This document shows positions 1-8,922 of a stretch of 64,000 nucleotides of DNA, piece by piece (positions within the stretch are counted from its first letter, which is position 1; each line of letters starts with the position of its first letter). Location of the stretch: assembly GCA_021823045.1 (NCBI GenBank), contig JAKAPB010000001.1, positions 1 to 64,000 of the forward strand. Direction: 5' to 3'. The position numbers were made by a program, and so were the translations under genes. The stretch is from Actinomycetes bacterium. GTDB taxonomy: Bacteria > Actinomycetota > Acidimicrobiia > Acidimicrobiales > Acidimicrobiaceae. The notes beneath the pieces were generated by a model that worked only from the letters and a program-made list of their open reading frames with translations, ran no database searches and was not told the origin of the DNA.

Positions 1-25
1 CCTGGTTGCGAGGGTGCTTTAGTGG

Positions 26-2302
26 TCACCTTTCAATGTTCCTGCTGGGTTTTGGGTTGACTATTCCATAAAGGGTGTTCCTCTGAAAGAGCGGGCGGTT
101 AGCGCGTTTTGCGATTTCTAAAAAATCCTCGACCTCTAATGATCGCCCGTGCTCTGATCCCGCGGCGTGTGAGATGTTTTCATCCATCAGTGTTCCGCCA
201 AGGTCGTTACACCCTGAACGAAGCAGAATGTCGGTTCCCTTCGGGCCCATCTTCACCCAACTTGCCTGGATATTATCGATTGCACCACTATAAGCGAGCC
301 TTCCAACGGCATGCATGAGCAGAGTCTCTCGAAAGGTCGGGCCTTTCCTGGAGCGATGCTGGAGGAATATCGGCGATCCCATGTGGACAAACGGGAGTGG
401 CACGAATTCAGTGAAACCCGACGTCTTGCGTTGTAGGTTCCTCGTGGCCAGGATGTGCTTGACCCAGTGCCGTGGCTCTTCGATAGACCCAAACATAATT
501 GTTACGTTTGAGTTCAGACCTACTTCGTGGGCGACACTATGTACTTCCAACCAAGTGTCGGTATCGATCTTGTCGGGGCACAAGACGGACCTCACCTCGT
601 CATCGAGTATTTCGGCTGCTGTGCCGGGCAGTGTTCTTAATCCAGCATCTTTTAGCATGGTCAGATACTTTCGTAATGGGAGACCTGCTCTGGTGGCCCC
701 TTGATATACCTCCAGTGCAGAGAACGCATGGATATGGATGGTGGGCGATACTGACCTAATGGACTTGACTAGGCTCAGGTAGTACTCTGCATCAAAGCTC
801 GGATGTATGCCGCCCTGCAGACATACTTCGGTAGCCCCGTGAGCTTCGGCTTCCAGTACGCGCCTTTGGACTTCTTCAAGTTCGAGTAGGTAGGGGTTTC
901 CCCTCAGATTCAGAGACAATGGCCCTTTCGAAAAGGCACAAAACCTGCACTTGAAGGTGCAGATATTCGTGTAATTGATGTTCCGGTTATTTACGAAGGT
1001 GATGGCTTCACCACTAATTTTTTGACGCATCTGATCGGCGGCCTCACAGACCTGGTCTACCTCTGAACCACGAGCAGAAAACAGCGTGAGGATTTCGTCC
1101 TCGCCTGGTATCTCTCCAGAGGTGATTCCATCTAACACCTCATTGACTGCGCCCTTGATGATTTTGGTACCGTTAGACCTTATTGAAGGTGGGTCGATTG
1201 CTCCTCCCGAGACCCAGTCGTCCTCCCTGGCGAGCCCGGCAGATTCGGACGCTGCCAGCACTCGGAAGTGTAGGGCAGGGTCTATCCAGCGCTTTGGAGC
1301 TAAGGAAAAGGCGGGCTGTATTGCAAGCCTTGGCACAAGGGAAAATCCAATCGATTCGAGCTCCTTGGCTAGGATCTCGATGTGGGGCCAAGGACGCTCC
1401 GGATTAACGTGATCGACGGTAATTGGGGAGATACCACCAAAATCGGAGACTCCGGCATCTAATAGCGCCGAAGCGTCTTCGCTCAAATTCGGTGGGGCTT
1501 GAACGACGATATCCTCTGGAAGTATCAACCTGGCTAGGGCAATTGCCCTTTGATAGGTATCCAACGAGGGAGGAGGGAGTTCTGCCATGCTGGTTCGTGG
1601 CTTGGGAAGAAAGTTTTGGACGATCACCTCTTGGATATGGCCAAACTCATTGTGCAAGTTAGCGATGACTTCTAGGGACCTCACCCTATCCGCTTCGTCC
1701 TCTCCTATGCCAACAAGTATTCCGGTCGTAAATGCGATGCCATACCTTCCTGCGGAACGAAGTGTGCTAAGCCGGCGATCGACCGATTTGTCCGGAGCTA
1801 GCTTGTGACAAGCCAGAGAATCGTTGGTGCTTTCCAGCATCATCCCCTGTGAAACCGCCACTTCGCGCAACTTGGAGAGTTCGTCGGGACCAATTGCGCC
1901 CGCGTTGGTATGAATGAGCAATGAAGTGTTTTCGTTGATAGCTTTAGCGGCTGCATAGAGATAGTCGGTGGTGGACTCGTATCCTCGCTGGTGAAGCCAA
2001 CCGCGTGCGGCGGCGTATTTGAGCTCCGGTTTTTCACCCAGAGTGAATAGTGCTTCTCTAACACCTATGTGCTCAGACCGTCTCGCCAATTCAACTACTT
2101 CATCGAGATCCATGTATGCGGACTCAGTTTTTCTGGGGGGCCTGGCGAAGGTGCAGTATCCGCATCTGTTTTGGCAAAGCATTGTAAGTGGGAAAAATGC
2201 TTTAGGCGAATAGGTGATTCGGGTTCCAGAGATCGAATAGCGCTTCTCGGCGGCCGCAAGTAGTAACTCGCTCGTGGGCAATTTCGTTAGTGTTTGACTC
2301 AT
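26..2302 (-). CDS. fbiC: FO synthase FbiC (CofG-CofH fusion)
   Basis: Makes 7,8-didemethyl-8-hydroxy-5-deazariboflavin (FO), the chromophore of coenzyme F420, from tyrosine and the flavin precursor 5-amino-6-ribitylamino-uracil. Two radical-SAM halves are visible: an N-terminal CofG half with the cluster motif CQNRCGYC and a C-terminal CofH half with CTFKCRFC. The length (758 aa from this start) fits the fused actinobacterial form; archaea and cyanobacteria use two separate proteins. I chose the ATG at 2302 (MSQTLTK). An ATG at 2344 in the same frame adds 14 residues and has no better ribosome site. The F420-dependent npdG at 57.2 kb in this window fits an F420-using organism. The identification is firm. 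Confidence 0.95.
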   Translation of the reverse strand: MSQTLTKLPTSELLLAAAEKRYSISGTRITYSPKAFFPLTMLCQNRCGYCTFARPPRKTESAYMDLDEVVELARRSEHIGVREALFTLGEKPELKYAAARGWLHQRGYESTTDYLYAAAKAINENTSLLIHTNAGAIGPDELSKLREVAVSQGMMLESTNDSLACHKLAPDKSVDRRLSTLRSAGRYGIAFTTGILVGIGEDEADRVRSLEVIANLHNEFGHIQEVIVQNFLPKPRTSMAELPPPSLDTYQRAIALARLILPEDIVVQAPPNLSEDASALLDAGVSDFGGISPITVDHVNPERPWPHIEILAKELESIGFSLVPRLAIQPAFSLAPKRWIDPALHFRVLAASESAGLAREDDWVSGGAIDPPSIRSNGTKIIKGAVNEVLDGITSGEIPGEDEILTLFSARGSEVDQVCEAADQMRQKISGEAITFVNNRNINYTNICTFKCRFCAFSKGPLSLNLRGNPYLLELEEVQRRVLEAEAHGATEVCLQGGIHPSFDAEYYLSLVKSIRSVSPTIHIHAFSALEVYQGATRAGLPLRKYLTMLKDAGLRTLPGTAAEILDDEVRSVLCPDKIDTDTWLEVHSVAHEVGLNSNVTIMFGSIEEPRHWVKHILATRNLQRKTSGFTEFVPLPFVHMGSPIFLQHRSRKGPTFRETLLMHAVGRLAYSGAIDNIQASWVKMGPKGTDILLRSGCNDLGGTLMDENISHAAGSEHGRSLEVEDFLEIAKRANRPLFQRNTLYGIVNPKPSRNIER

Positions 2303-2399
2303 TAACCAACAACCTAACCGAAACTGGCCCGTTTGGCTAGGCATCCAGACAAGGCAGATCGAACAGGTAGGAATTGGATCTTGGGCGGAAGTGGAACCC

Positions 2400-2567
2400 C
2401 TACATCGTGGCGGCTTGCTCCAAGCTAGGAGGTGCCTTGTGGCTTAGGGCAAAATTTTCCAATCTCTCGTACCAAAGTGGGCGGGTGTCATTTCTGCCTT
2501 CTTGGCCTGTAGTTCCTTCTTGTTGGAGATCGGCGCATGCCTGGAGGGTGGTGGCTAGGCGATCCAC
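2400..2567 (-). CDS. Possible small protein coupled to transaldolase (55 aa)
   Basis: A 55-codon frame starts at a GTG inside the last codons of tal and overlaps it by 13 bases, an arrangement typical of translational coupling. The predicted peptide is soluble and mixed in composition (segments such as RPLWYERLENF and LSHKAPPSLEQ) and does not look like random low-complexity translation. I do not recognise the family. No strong ribosome site is visible, so it would depend on coupling. It fills most of the gap between tal and fbiC. It could also be a chance open frame. Confidence 0.3.
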   Translation of the reverse strand: MDRLATTLQACADLQQEGTTGQEGRNDTRPLWYERLENFALSHKAPPSLEQAATM

Positions 2568-3637
2568 TGCTCGAGGGTTGACAGAATCTGCTCGTGGGAT
2601 GCTGCAAATGCCTCTAAGCCCTCTGATTCAAGTTGCTTGAAGACCTGATCTAGGTTGATACCAAATTCACCAATTTCTCGAAGTAGCGATCTCGCATCTT
2701 CCACACCATCGGTAAGTCCGGGTCTTAGCTCGCCGTGATCTAAGAATGCTTCTAGTGTCGCTGGTGGCATCGTATTGACCGTGTCCGGCCCGATCAGGTT
2801 ATCAACATAGAGGAGGTCCGGGTATTGGGGATTTTTGGTAGACGTAGAGGCCCACAGGGGCCGCTGGGGGACACCCCCAATATTTTTTAGCTTCATCCAC
2901 TCCTCGGCGACTGTAAATCCGCAATAGAAGTCGTATGCCAATTTGGCGGAAGCCAGCGCCGCCCCACCTTTCAAATGCTTTGGGCCACCCTTCGAATCCA
3001 ATAGTGCATCGACTAGCGTGTCGGTTCGACTGACAAAGAAGGAAGCAACTGAATGAGTCGACTTTAGCTTGGATGGATACCTCTCGGCAAGTTTCTGAAT
3101 TCCGGCTAGGTGAGCCTGGCAGACTTCTCTATAGCGCTCTAGGCCAAAAATTAGCGTCGCATTTACCGATATCCCTTTTCCAATTACCTCGGTAATCGCC
3201 GGTAGGCATTTCTTGGTGGCCGGTATTTTTATCATAACGTTTGGCATCGCGATGCGCTCATAAATCTCCACAGCTGATTTGATGGTCGCTGCTGGGTCTA
3301 AGGCGAATTTAGGATCCACTTCTACAGAAACAAAGCCGTCCCGTCCCCCGGACGCATAGTAGAGGTCTAAAAGCTGGTCAGCCGCTCCTTCAATATCCGT
3401 CAAAACCAGTTCCCAATACAAGGACTGAGCCGACAGAGACGACAGCTTCTCAATCTGTTCCTGATAGCCTTCACCATTTTTGATAGCCTTCGCCATTATC
3501 GAAGGGTTCGAAGTCAGTCCCCTGACCCCTTGGTCTACCAGAGACGATAAAGTTCCGTCACCAAGCCAGGATCGCTCGAGGTTGTCTATCCATGGACTTT
3601 GGCCGAAGTCGCCGTAAAGGGCATGAAGCTTTGTCAA
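2555..3637 (-). CDS. tal: Transaldolase
   Basis: Transfers a dihydroxyacetone unit between sugar phosphates in the non-oxidative pentose phosphate pathway; cytosolic. The 360-aa length and the N-terminal signature around GLTSNPSIMAKAI match the actinobacterial/cyanobacterial long transaldolase family. The Schiff-base lysine region is the IKIPATKKCLPAI segment, and SFFVSRTD also matches the family. The start is a TTG at 3637 because no in-frame ATG precedes the conserved N-terminus. It is transcribed toward fbiC, with a small ORF overlapping its 3' end. No other pentose phosphate genes are adjacent. Confidence 0.95.
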   Translation of the reverse strand: MTKLHALYGDFGQSPWIDNLERSWLGDGTLSSLVDQGVRGLTSNPSIMAKAIKNGEGYQEQIEKLSSLSAQSLYWELVLTDIEGAADQLLDLYYASGGRDGFVSVEVDPKFALDPAATIKSAVEIYERIAMPNVMIKIPATKKCLPAITEVIGKGISVNATLIFGLERYREVCQAHLAGIQKLAERYPSKLKSTHSVASFFVSRTDTLVDALLDSKGGPKHLKGGAALASAKLAYDFYCGFTVAEEWMKLKNIGGVPQRPLWASTSTKNPQYPDLLYVDNLIGPDTVNTMPPATLEAFLDHGELRPGLTDGVEDARSLLREIGEFGINLDQVFKQLESEGLEAFAASHEQILSTLEQWIA

Positions 3638-3667
3638 CTGATGCTCGCCTTTTTTCGAGATTAGACC

Positions 3668-4843
3668 TCATAACCTAGTAGCAATGTCCTGTGAGTGCCA
3701 AACGGCGGCGGCGGAGGTTGAGATCGCCTCTTTGAAGCCCCCGGATTGCACCTTAATTCGGTCAACGAGAATCCTGTAAAGTCCTTCGTTAGGGCTACTA
3801 TTCGGAGATTCAACCACGGCCTGGTTCGACAGAGCCGCTTGATCTCGCCTTTGGGTTTTGGAGAAGACGATTCCTTGTCTTTTCAGCACTTCACCAGTTG
3901 TTGAGGGCGAAATCGATGTCGCATATACCATGAATTGAACCGCCGAACCTAGCGCCAGCTCGTCAGTGGTGGTTATGGCTTCGGATGCCAGATCAATGTC
4001 GACAATTGAGCAGATGTCAAAGTCTCCAGTCCCGTAATCGAAGAGGTACGGATTCTGGGGTATCCCGAGTGCGATGTCTGACAGTTGGGGGATGTCCTCG
4101 GGTACAGCGAGCTCGTGTGCGCACTGAGTGGCCGCTTTCATCAATTGCAGGGCGGCCGGTCGCCCTGCAACTTCGAGTAAATTGCGCCCCTCAACTTTGG
4201 TGACAACCATAGGTACTCCAAGCGGTATCACGCTTTGGCGTGTTGGCGAAATAGCTTCGAATCTCAGTGGGTTTGTTCCCCAAAGCAGGACTAGTGCGGA
4301 GGGGGGATTTGGATCTTGGAAACCCAAACGACCCCAACTAGTTTTTCGCTGTCCCTTAGCCCCGACCACGATGAGCTTCGATCCAGGAAATATGCTATTC
4401 CAGAGGGTCAGGAAGTGATCATCAAAGTTCTCATCTGAAAAGCTGAACAACATTCCTGTGGGATCTACCCCCTTATGGGCGAGCCTTTCCGCTTTAAGGC
4501 TTTTCATCCAGGGGCTTTCGGTATTAACTTCTAGGTTGAGATCTTCAATAATAGAGACTGGGACCCCGGTTATGTTCAGTATCAGGGAAGTTGGTGGTTG
4601 GGGGTCGGTAGAGGTCATTCCCGGCAGCGTATCGACGGTAAATCCGAGTAGATTCTTCGGAGCAAGCAGTTGGTCAATAGTTTTAATGCATAGCTTTCCC
4701 TTGGACGCGAACCGCCTCGGCATGACCAACAAGGTGAAGTCGGGGGATTTGTCCGATCCAGCTATGGACTCACCAACTAATTCACCCACTGCCCCGGCCG
4801 CATCATGGTCAAAGGAGTAATAGGTGTTCATTATCGGGCTCAT
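3668..4843 (-). CDS. FIST-domain sensory protein
   Basis: The 391-aa protein resembles the FIST N plus FIST C arrangement, a ligand-binding module thought to sense small molecules such as amino acids. The C-terminal part contains the GRPAALQLMKAA and LGIPQNPYLFDYGTGDFDICSIVDID blocks typical of FIST_C. There is no transmembrane segment and no output domain, so it would be a stand-alone cytosolic protein. The ATG at 4843 is preferred because GGA lies seven bases upstream; a TTG at 4858 and an ATG at 4831 are alternatives. It sits 30 bases before tal on the same strand and may be cotranscribed with it. The family call is moderately sure and the ligand unknown. Confidence 0.65.
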   Translation of the reverse strand: MSPIMNTYYSFDHDAAGAVGELVGESIAGSDKSPDFTLLVMPRRFASKGKLCIKTIDQLLAPKNLLGFTVDTLPGMTSTDPQPPTSLILNITGVPVSIIEDLNLEVNTESPWMKSLKAERLAHKGVDPTGMLFSFSDENFDDHFLTLWNSIFPGSKLIVVGAKGQRKTSWGRLGFQDPNPPSALVLLWGTNPLRFEAISPTRQSVIPLGVPMVVTKVEGRNLLEVAGRPAALQLMKAATQCAHELAVPEDIPQLSDIALGIPQNPYLFDYGTGDFDICSIVDIDLASEAITTTDELALGSAVQFMVYATSISPSTTGEVLKRQGIVFSKTQRRDQAALSNQAVVESPNSSPNEGLYRILVDRIKVQSGGFKEAISTSAAAVWHSQDIATRL

Positions 4844-5084
4844 TGAATGTTCCAACAATTGATCCTAAAGAAGCTACGACACGAAAAGTACAATGATACG
4901 ATCGGCCGAATGAGTGACCACATTAAACCATTGCAACGAATTTACGGAAGTTTGATTTTCATCGGCAATAGTTAAAGCTGCGTGTCGCCCCAAATAGGAA
5001 GGAGTAGCAACGACTCTTGCATACTCGCTAAATAATTAGGTCCTGGTCGAATGAGGCGTATCGAAAAAGTGAGGGAGGCTAGGG

Positions 5085-5825
5085 CTAAGCGGCTGGCTGT
5101 TTCTTGAACTTTGGGGCCGATAGACGAACGGTGGCCAAATGGAGCTTGACGAGCAGCGAAATTATCGGCCATGCTGGGTCGATCTGTCCCTTTAGGAAGG
5201 ATAGTTTTGCCGCAGTTGGGGCGGCATGATGGTTATTATGCAGTCCCTCACCGCAGGTCATTAATGCCAACCAAGTGTTGTTAGTCGCGAGATTTTCATA
5301 TGGCCTTTTGCCAAAACTGTGTCCGATGGCATTTATTGCCCCTGATAGGCCAAGGTAGGCCACAAGGTGGACTATTGAGGCCACGAGGGCAATTTTCCAA
5401 CCACCTACGAGGGCGAGGATCGAAATTCCTATGGCTAGGCCGACAAATGAACGGTCAAAAAGCAACTCGTCCCAACGATCAGGCAGAAGGTCCCTAGCGT
5501 ATTTAGCGACAGTATCTCCGTTGAGAGCTTCTTTGCGGTAGTAGCAGACGTTTCCAAACTGGACCCTGTAAAACCCCAAAAGCACCGGTGAATGTGGATC
5601 CCCGGGTACATCGGTGAATGCATGATGTTTTCTATGCACTGCAACCCATTGGCGTGGCCTTATTCCGGTGGTTATCCACAGAACGATTCGAAAGAGCAGT
5701 GCTACGCGACGGTTAAATATGACCGCCTTGTGAGAGAGGGACCTATGGAGATAGACCGTGGTGATCAGGATTGATACCTGAGTGATCGCAAGCCCTGCAA
5801 TCACGCCGACTATTGCAGAGTGCAT
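5085..5825 (-). CDS. Membrane acyl-CoA/acyl-lipid desaturase
   Basis: A membrane di-iron desaturase of the stearoyl-CoA/delta-9 type that introduces a double bond into fatty acyl chains. All three histidine boxes are present: HRSLSH near residue 27, HRKHHAFTD near 65 and HNNHHA near 200. Hydrophobic stretches between the boxes fit the membrane topology. At 246 aa it is shorter than most family members and begins almost directly before the first box, so the usual first N-terminal helix pair is reduced. The start is the ATG at 5825. It is monocistronic by position. The exact position of desaturation and carrier (CoA, ACP or lipid) cannot be read from sequence. Confidence 0.88.
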   Translation of the reverse strand: MHSAIVGVIAGLAITQVSILITTVYLHRSLSHKAVIFNRRVALLFRIVLWITTGIRPRQWVAVHRKHHAFTDVPGDPHSPVLLGFYRVQFGNVCYYRKEALNGDTVAKYARDLLPDRWDELLFDRSFVGLAIGISILALVGGWKIALVASIVHLVAYLGLSGAINAIGHSFGKRPYENLATNNTWLALMTCGEGLHNNHHAAPTAAKLSFLKGQIDPAWPIISLLVKLHLATVRLSAPKFKKQPAA

Positions 5826-6020
5826 TATCCAACGCTAGCTGTTCATGCTAGAAATCTAGCGATTTTGGAAATATGCCTCTCAGCTGAACTGAGGATTCAG
5901 GTCGTGTTTCTAGACCCTTTTGAGGAGCGAGGCCCCCTATCGGATTATGACTTGCGTTGCTAATTTACCTAACCCGGTGCGCTCCCACAATTCTTCGCCT
6001 TCAGGATCACCCATTAAGCT

Positions 6021-6132
6021 TGACCTATGTGACGTGACCTATGTGACGTGACCTATGTGACGTGACCTATGTGACGTGACCTATGTGACGTGACTCATGC
6101 TGCGTGACTCATGCTGCGTGACTTATGTGGCG
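6021..6132. repeat. Eight tandem 14-bp repeats in a 650-bp gene-free stretch
   Basis: Five identical copies of tgacctatgtgacg (6021-6090) are followed by two copies of tgactcatgctgcg and one of tgacttatgtggcg. Each unit holds the pentamer GTGAC spaced alternately by 9 and 5 bases. The array lies between the divergent desaturase and the small membrane-protein genes; otherwise I see no gene in 5826-6477. The unit length is not a multiple of three and no frame is maintained, so it is non-coding. It could be a set of protein-binding sites or a slippage product. Confidence 0.95.
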
Positions 6133-6477
6133 TGGATAGCCATCTTCGAAATGTGGATTCTTTGATAGAAAGTTCGTTCGGATTTAGGTGATGTCGACAC
6201 TCTTTGCCACTAGTTGAGATCTGTTCGGATGTCTCGAACCTTCATCTCGGTGCGTTGAACCGCCTAGGCATAGTTTCTCATTTCTAGTTCGATGCACGAA
6301 GGGAAGTGAAATTGCCATTAGCAAAACTCTTTATGGAGCAGCTTTCCAGTAGTTCGGACTGCTGAAAGGTATCCTTGATTGCAGAGCCGATGGATCTTTC
6401 GTAATATTTGTCTCGGCGACTTTGTAATTGCTTTTCAGATTAGATTTTTGATAGCAACTTTTCTGGAAGTGCTAGGT

Positions 6478-6840
6478 ATGTCCCTGCCGGGGAATCGGAG
6501 GGTCAGTTGGGAGTTTGCAGTGTGGCGCAAAGCTGCTAGTAATCCTAAGTCTTTGGCTGCTGAAGTCAAAGACTTGGTGGTCGCTTACCTCAAGCAGGAG
6601 ACCATAGGGCCCTTAAAAGGGATTGGACGTTACCTGGGCTTCGGTGTAGCGGGTTCAGTTTTGGTAGCAGTTGGACTACTGATGCTGATAATTGGTATTT
6701 TGCGCCTACTTCAGAGTGAGACGGGGTCGACCTTCACCGGAAACCTTTCGTGGCTTCCGTATTTAATTACGGCGGCAATTGCAACGGTATTTTTGGCAAT
6801 CACTGCAATTGCGATTCGGCGACAGCCCAAGCGATTTTAG
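6478..6840 (+). CDS. Holin-X-like small membrane protein
   Basis: An N-terminal amphipathic stretch (SLAAEVKDLVVAYLKQE) is followed by two strongly hydrophobic segments and an arginine-ending tail (RRQPKRF). This matches the general plan of the actinobacterial putative holin-X family, which despite its name is mostly chromosomal and of unknown role. The start is taken as the ATG at 6478, with GGAAG eight bases upstream; a GTG at 6520 with GGGAG six bases upstream is equally credible. It is first of three small membrane genes leading into trmI with gaps of 17 bases or overlaps, so they are likely one transcript. Confidence 0.6.
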   Translation: MSLPGNRRVSWEFAVWRKAASNPKSLAAEVKDLVVAYLKQETIGPLKGIGRYLGFGVAGSVLVAVGLLMLIIGILRLLQSETGSTFTGNLSWLPYLITAAIATVFLAITAIAIRRQPKRF

Positions 6841-6857
6841 GAAAGGGAGGTCGGAAA

Positions 6858-7070
6858 ATGGACCATTTTGAAAAAAAGATATCTCCTAGTGATATCGAGG
6901 CCAAGCTTAGGGAACTCCAAGGCGGGCTTGACAGGGCGAAGGAGACTGCGAGACCGGCGTTGAATTCAATCGGGGCTATCGCAGCGACGGCGGTAGTAGT
7001 AATGGTGTTTTTGGTTGGTGTTAAATTTGGCAGGCGCAAAAACGCTACCGTCGAGGTTAGGCGGATATGA
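6858..7070 (+). CDS. Small single-span membrane protein, DUF3618-like
   Basis: 70 aa. The N-terminal third is a charged helix (SPSDIEAKLRELQGGLDRAKE) resembling the start of DUF3618 proteins, which often sit next to holin-X-type genes in actinobacteria. One transmembrane helix (residues about 42-57) is followed by a basic stop-transfer FGRRKN. The ATG at 6858 is preceded by GGGAGG. The stop overlaps the next start by four bases (ATGA), indicating translational coupling. Function is not established for the family. Confidence 0.65.
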   Translation: MDHFEKKISPSDIEAKLRELQGGLDRAKETARPALNSIGAIAATAVVVMVFLVGVKFGRRKNATVEVRRI

Positions 7071-7348
7071 GCCAGATGATGAACATATTCATGAGTGTTT
7101 TTCCCAAGGCTGGCGGCGGGGGAGGACCCAAAGCTAAAAGAGGTGTTCGAGGAGGTTTTACCCTTGATACCTTGCTCAGACGGGGTAGTCGATCTACCTG
7201 GTCACCGGTAGCGGCGATTTCAATGTCGATAATTGCCATCAGATGGTTGAAGAAGAGAATGGGGCCCAAAACCATATCCATGACGGTTAGACCAGGCGAA
7301 AGTTACATCGTGTCCTCAATCCCTAAATCAAGGGGCACGAATCGCTAG
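7067..7348 (+). CDS. Small basic membrane-associated protein of unknown function
   Basis: 93 aa, not recognised. It contains a glycine-rich, basic N-terminal region (GGGGGPKAKRGVRGG), one weak hydrophobic segment (SPVAAISMSIIAIRWL) and a basic loop. Its start overlaps the upstream gene by four bases and its stop overlaps the trmI GTG by one base, so it is embedded in a compact operon. A role in the cell envelope is only a guess from the hydrophobic segment and its neighbours. Confidence 0.5.
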   Translation: MSQMMNIFMSVFPKAGGGGGPKAKRGVRGGFTLDTLLRRGSRSTWSPVAAISMSIIAIRWLKKRMGPKTISMTVRPGESYIVSSIPKSRGTNR

Positions 7349-8250
7349 TGTCTCACCAAGAGCCGGAGGGCACTGACGAAATCGTTTTGGATGGTTCGGA
7401 TAGTAACTCAGATAGATCCGGGGAGACCACGATCGTTTCTGAGGGGGAAGTTTCTGAGGGGGAAATAGTAGTTCTGGTCGACTCCAGACAGAGGAAAACC
7501 ATGTCTAGGGTAAAGTCGGGGGGATCGTCTCATACTCATTGGGGGACCATACGCCACGACGACCTTATTGGAATCGGCTATGGCCAACAGGTGCTTTCCA
7601 GTAAGAATAAACCGTATCGTGTTTTTAAGGCGACCCTGTCGGAGTTTATCTATGCAATGCCCAGAGGGGCCCAGGTCATCTACCCGAAGGATCTTGCTCA
7701 GATCTTGTTCAACCTCGACCTATTTCCCGGAGCGAGAGTTTTGGAATCTGGAGTAGGTTCGGGTGCTCTTTCGACCTCCTTGGTGCGAGCCGGAGCTCTG
7801 GTTGACGGCGTCGAATTACGGGAAGAGTTTGCCTCAATCGCCATGAAGAATCTCCGTTCGCTAGTGACTCCCGACCTGTGGAACAATTATCGAATTCGAC
7901 TAGGCAACGCATATGAAGACGACCTGGGATCTGGCTACGATCGAGCGGTACTCGACTTACCGGAACCTTGGAAGGCGCTGGATGGTGTGAGGTCAGCGAT
8001 CTCGCAGACGGGAATTCTTTGTTGCTTCGTGACAAACATCACCCAACTCATGGAGTTGCATGAGGCTCTGCCACGAGCGGGCTTTACTTTGGTCACCTCA
8101 TCAGAGACCTTGGAGCGAGAGTGGTACTTAAACGGAAGAATCGCTAGGCCGCAGCATAGAATGACCGCTCACAGCGGCTTTATTACTACGGCTAGGGTGG
8201 CGCCACCAAGGATAAAGGTTGCCGGCCAACCGATACTTGATTTGTCATAG
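7348..8250 (+). CDS. trmI: tRNA (adenine-N1)-methyltransferase TrmI
   Basis: Class I SAM-dependent methyltransferase that makes m1A58 in the T-loop of tRNA. An N-terminal beta domain (from about residue 54, HTHWGTIRHDDLIG) precedes the Rossmann fold with SAM motif I LESGVGSGALS and the acidic end of strand 2, VDGVELREE. The catalytic-region motif appears as DLPEPWKAL. In many actinobacteria trmI lies just upstream of the proteasome ATPase gene, as here. The GTG at 7348 gives about 50 extra acidic residues ahead of the conserved domain; a downstream start is possible. Confidence 0.9.
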   Translation: MSHQEPEGTDEIVLDGSDSNSDRSGETTIVSEGEVSEGEIVVLVDSRQRKTMSRVKSGGSSHTHWGTIRHDDLIGIGYGQQVLSSKNKPYRVFKATLSEFIYAMPRGAQVIYPKDLAQILFNLDLFPGARVLESGVGSGALSTSLVRAGALVDGVELREEFASIAMKNLRSLVTPDLWNNYRIRLGNAYEDDLGSGYDRAVLDLPEPWKALDGVRSAISQTGILCCFVTNITQLMELHEALPRAGFTLVTSSETLEREWYLNGRIARPQHRMTAHSGFITTARVAPPRIKVAGQPILDLS

Positions 8251-8339
8251 AGGACAAAGGGCCCCAGGCGAGCTGAACTACAAAAGCACTACGACTGCCT
8301 GTGGCGGGAATCCCCCGGATTAAACCGTGGGGAGGCCCA

Positions 8340-8393
8340 ATGAAAGTTGAATTAAAGCTCAAGGAAACTTATCGAGAAATCGGTGCGCCATGA
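8340..8393 (+). CDS. Possible 17-aa leader-like ORF
   Basis: An ATG preceded by GGGGAGG four bases upstream opens a 17-codon frame (MKVELKLKETYREIGAP). The stop sits at the edge of a perfect inverted repeat (8392-8406, seven-base arms). There is no gene directly downstream on this strand, so it is not an obvious attenuation leader. Support is only the strong ribosome site. Confidence 0.2.
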   Translation: MKVELKLKETYREIGAP

Positions 8394-8487
8394 ACCCCCG
8401 GGGTTCCTCCATGGATTTACTGGCTCCAATTGGGGTCTAGGTCCTGACCGGAAATGGAGGGTCCACGGGGGAGGAAGCGGAGAGCGA

Positions 8488-8724
8488 CTAGAGGTCCTCA
8501 ACGAATATACATTCACCTGGACATTCTTCAGAGGCTTCTACGACTGCATCTTGCAAATCGTCAGGTACATCCGCCATTTGTGCACTACCACCCGGTTCGT
8601 TTAGGACGGTCGTCCCCTCCTTCACGTAGGCCAACCCGTCGTCCAAAAGGGTAAAAACGGCCGGCGCAATCTCTTCGCAGAGTCCATCTCCGGTGCAGAG
8701 ATCCTGGTCAATCCAGACCTTCAT
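8488..8724 (-). CDS. 3Fe-4S / 4Fe-4S ferredoxin (P450-partner type)
   Basis: A 78-aa single-cluster ferredoxin. The first half has the C-x2-DGLC pattern CTGDGLC (the middle position is an Asp in place of Cys, as in 3Fe-4S ferredoxins), and the last ligand is in EECPGECIF. This class usually passes electrons to cytochromes P450 or related oxygenases, but no oxygenase is encoded nearby. The ATG at 8724 has GAGGAA six bases upstream. It lies on the opposite strand, between trmI and the proteasome operon; similar ferredoxin genes accompany this locus in some actinobacteria. Confidence 0.85.
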   Translation of the reverse strand: MKVWIDQDLCTGDGLCEEIAPAVFTLLDDGLAYVKEGTTVLNEPGGSAQMADVPDDLQDAVVEASEECPGECIFVEDL

Positions 8725-8922
8725 CAAAAATTCCTCTCATGAATCAGTCAGCGGCTAGTCAACTATGTCGAGCCATAGGGCCTGAGCCGTTCAACAGTAA
8801 TTAGTGAATCTAATCTGACTCTGAAAATATGGTGTTGCGAAGTCCAAGAGAAGCTAAAGCCATAGTTGCAATGTTGCAGATCTGGTGTAGCGTGAGGGTT
8901 AGCAGAGGCTCGGGAGGTGTTG

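Noticed and set aside
6021..6132. CRISPR array
   Set aside because: Units are directly adjacent with no spacers and no cas genes are nearby.
6478..6840. Prophage holin
   Set aside because: No other phage genes nearby; the holin-X family is mostly chromosomal in actinobacteria.
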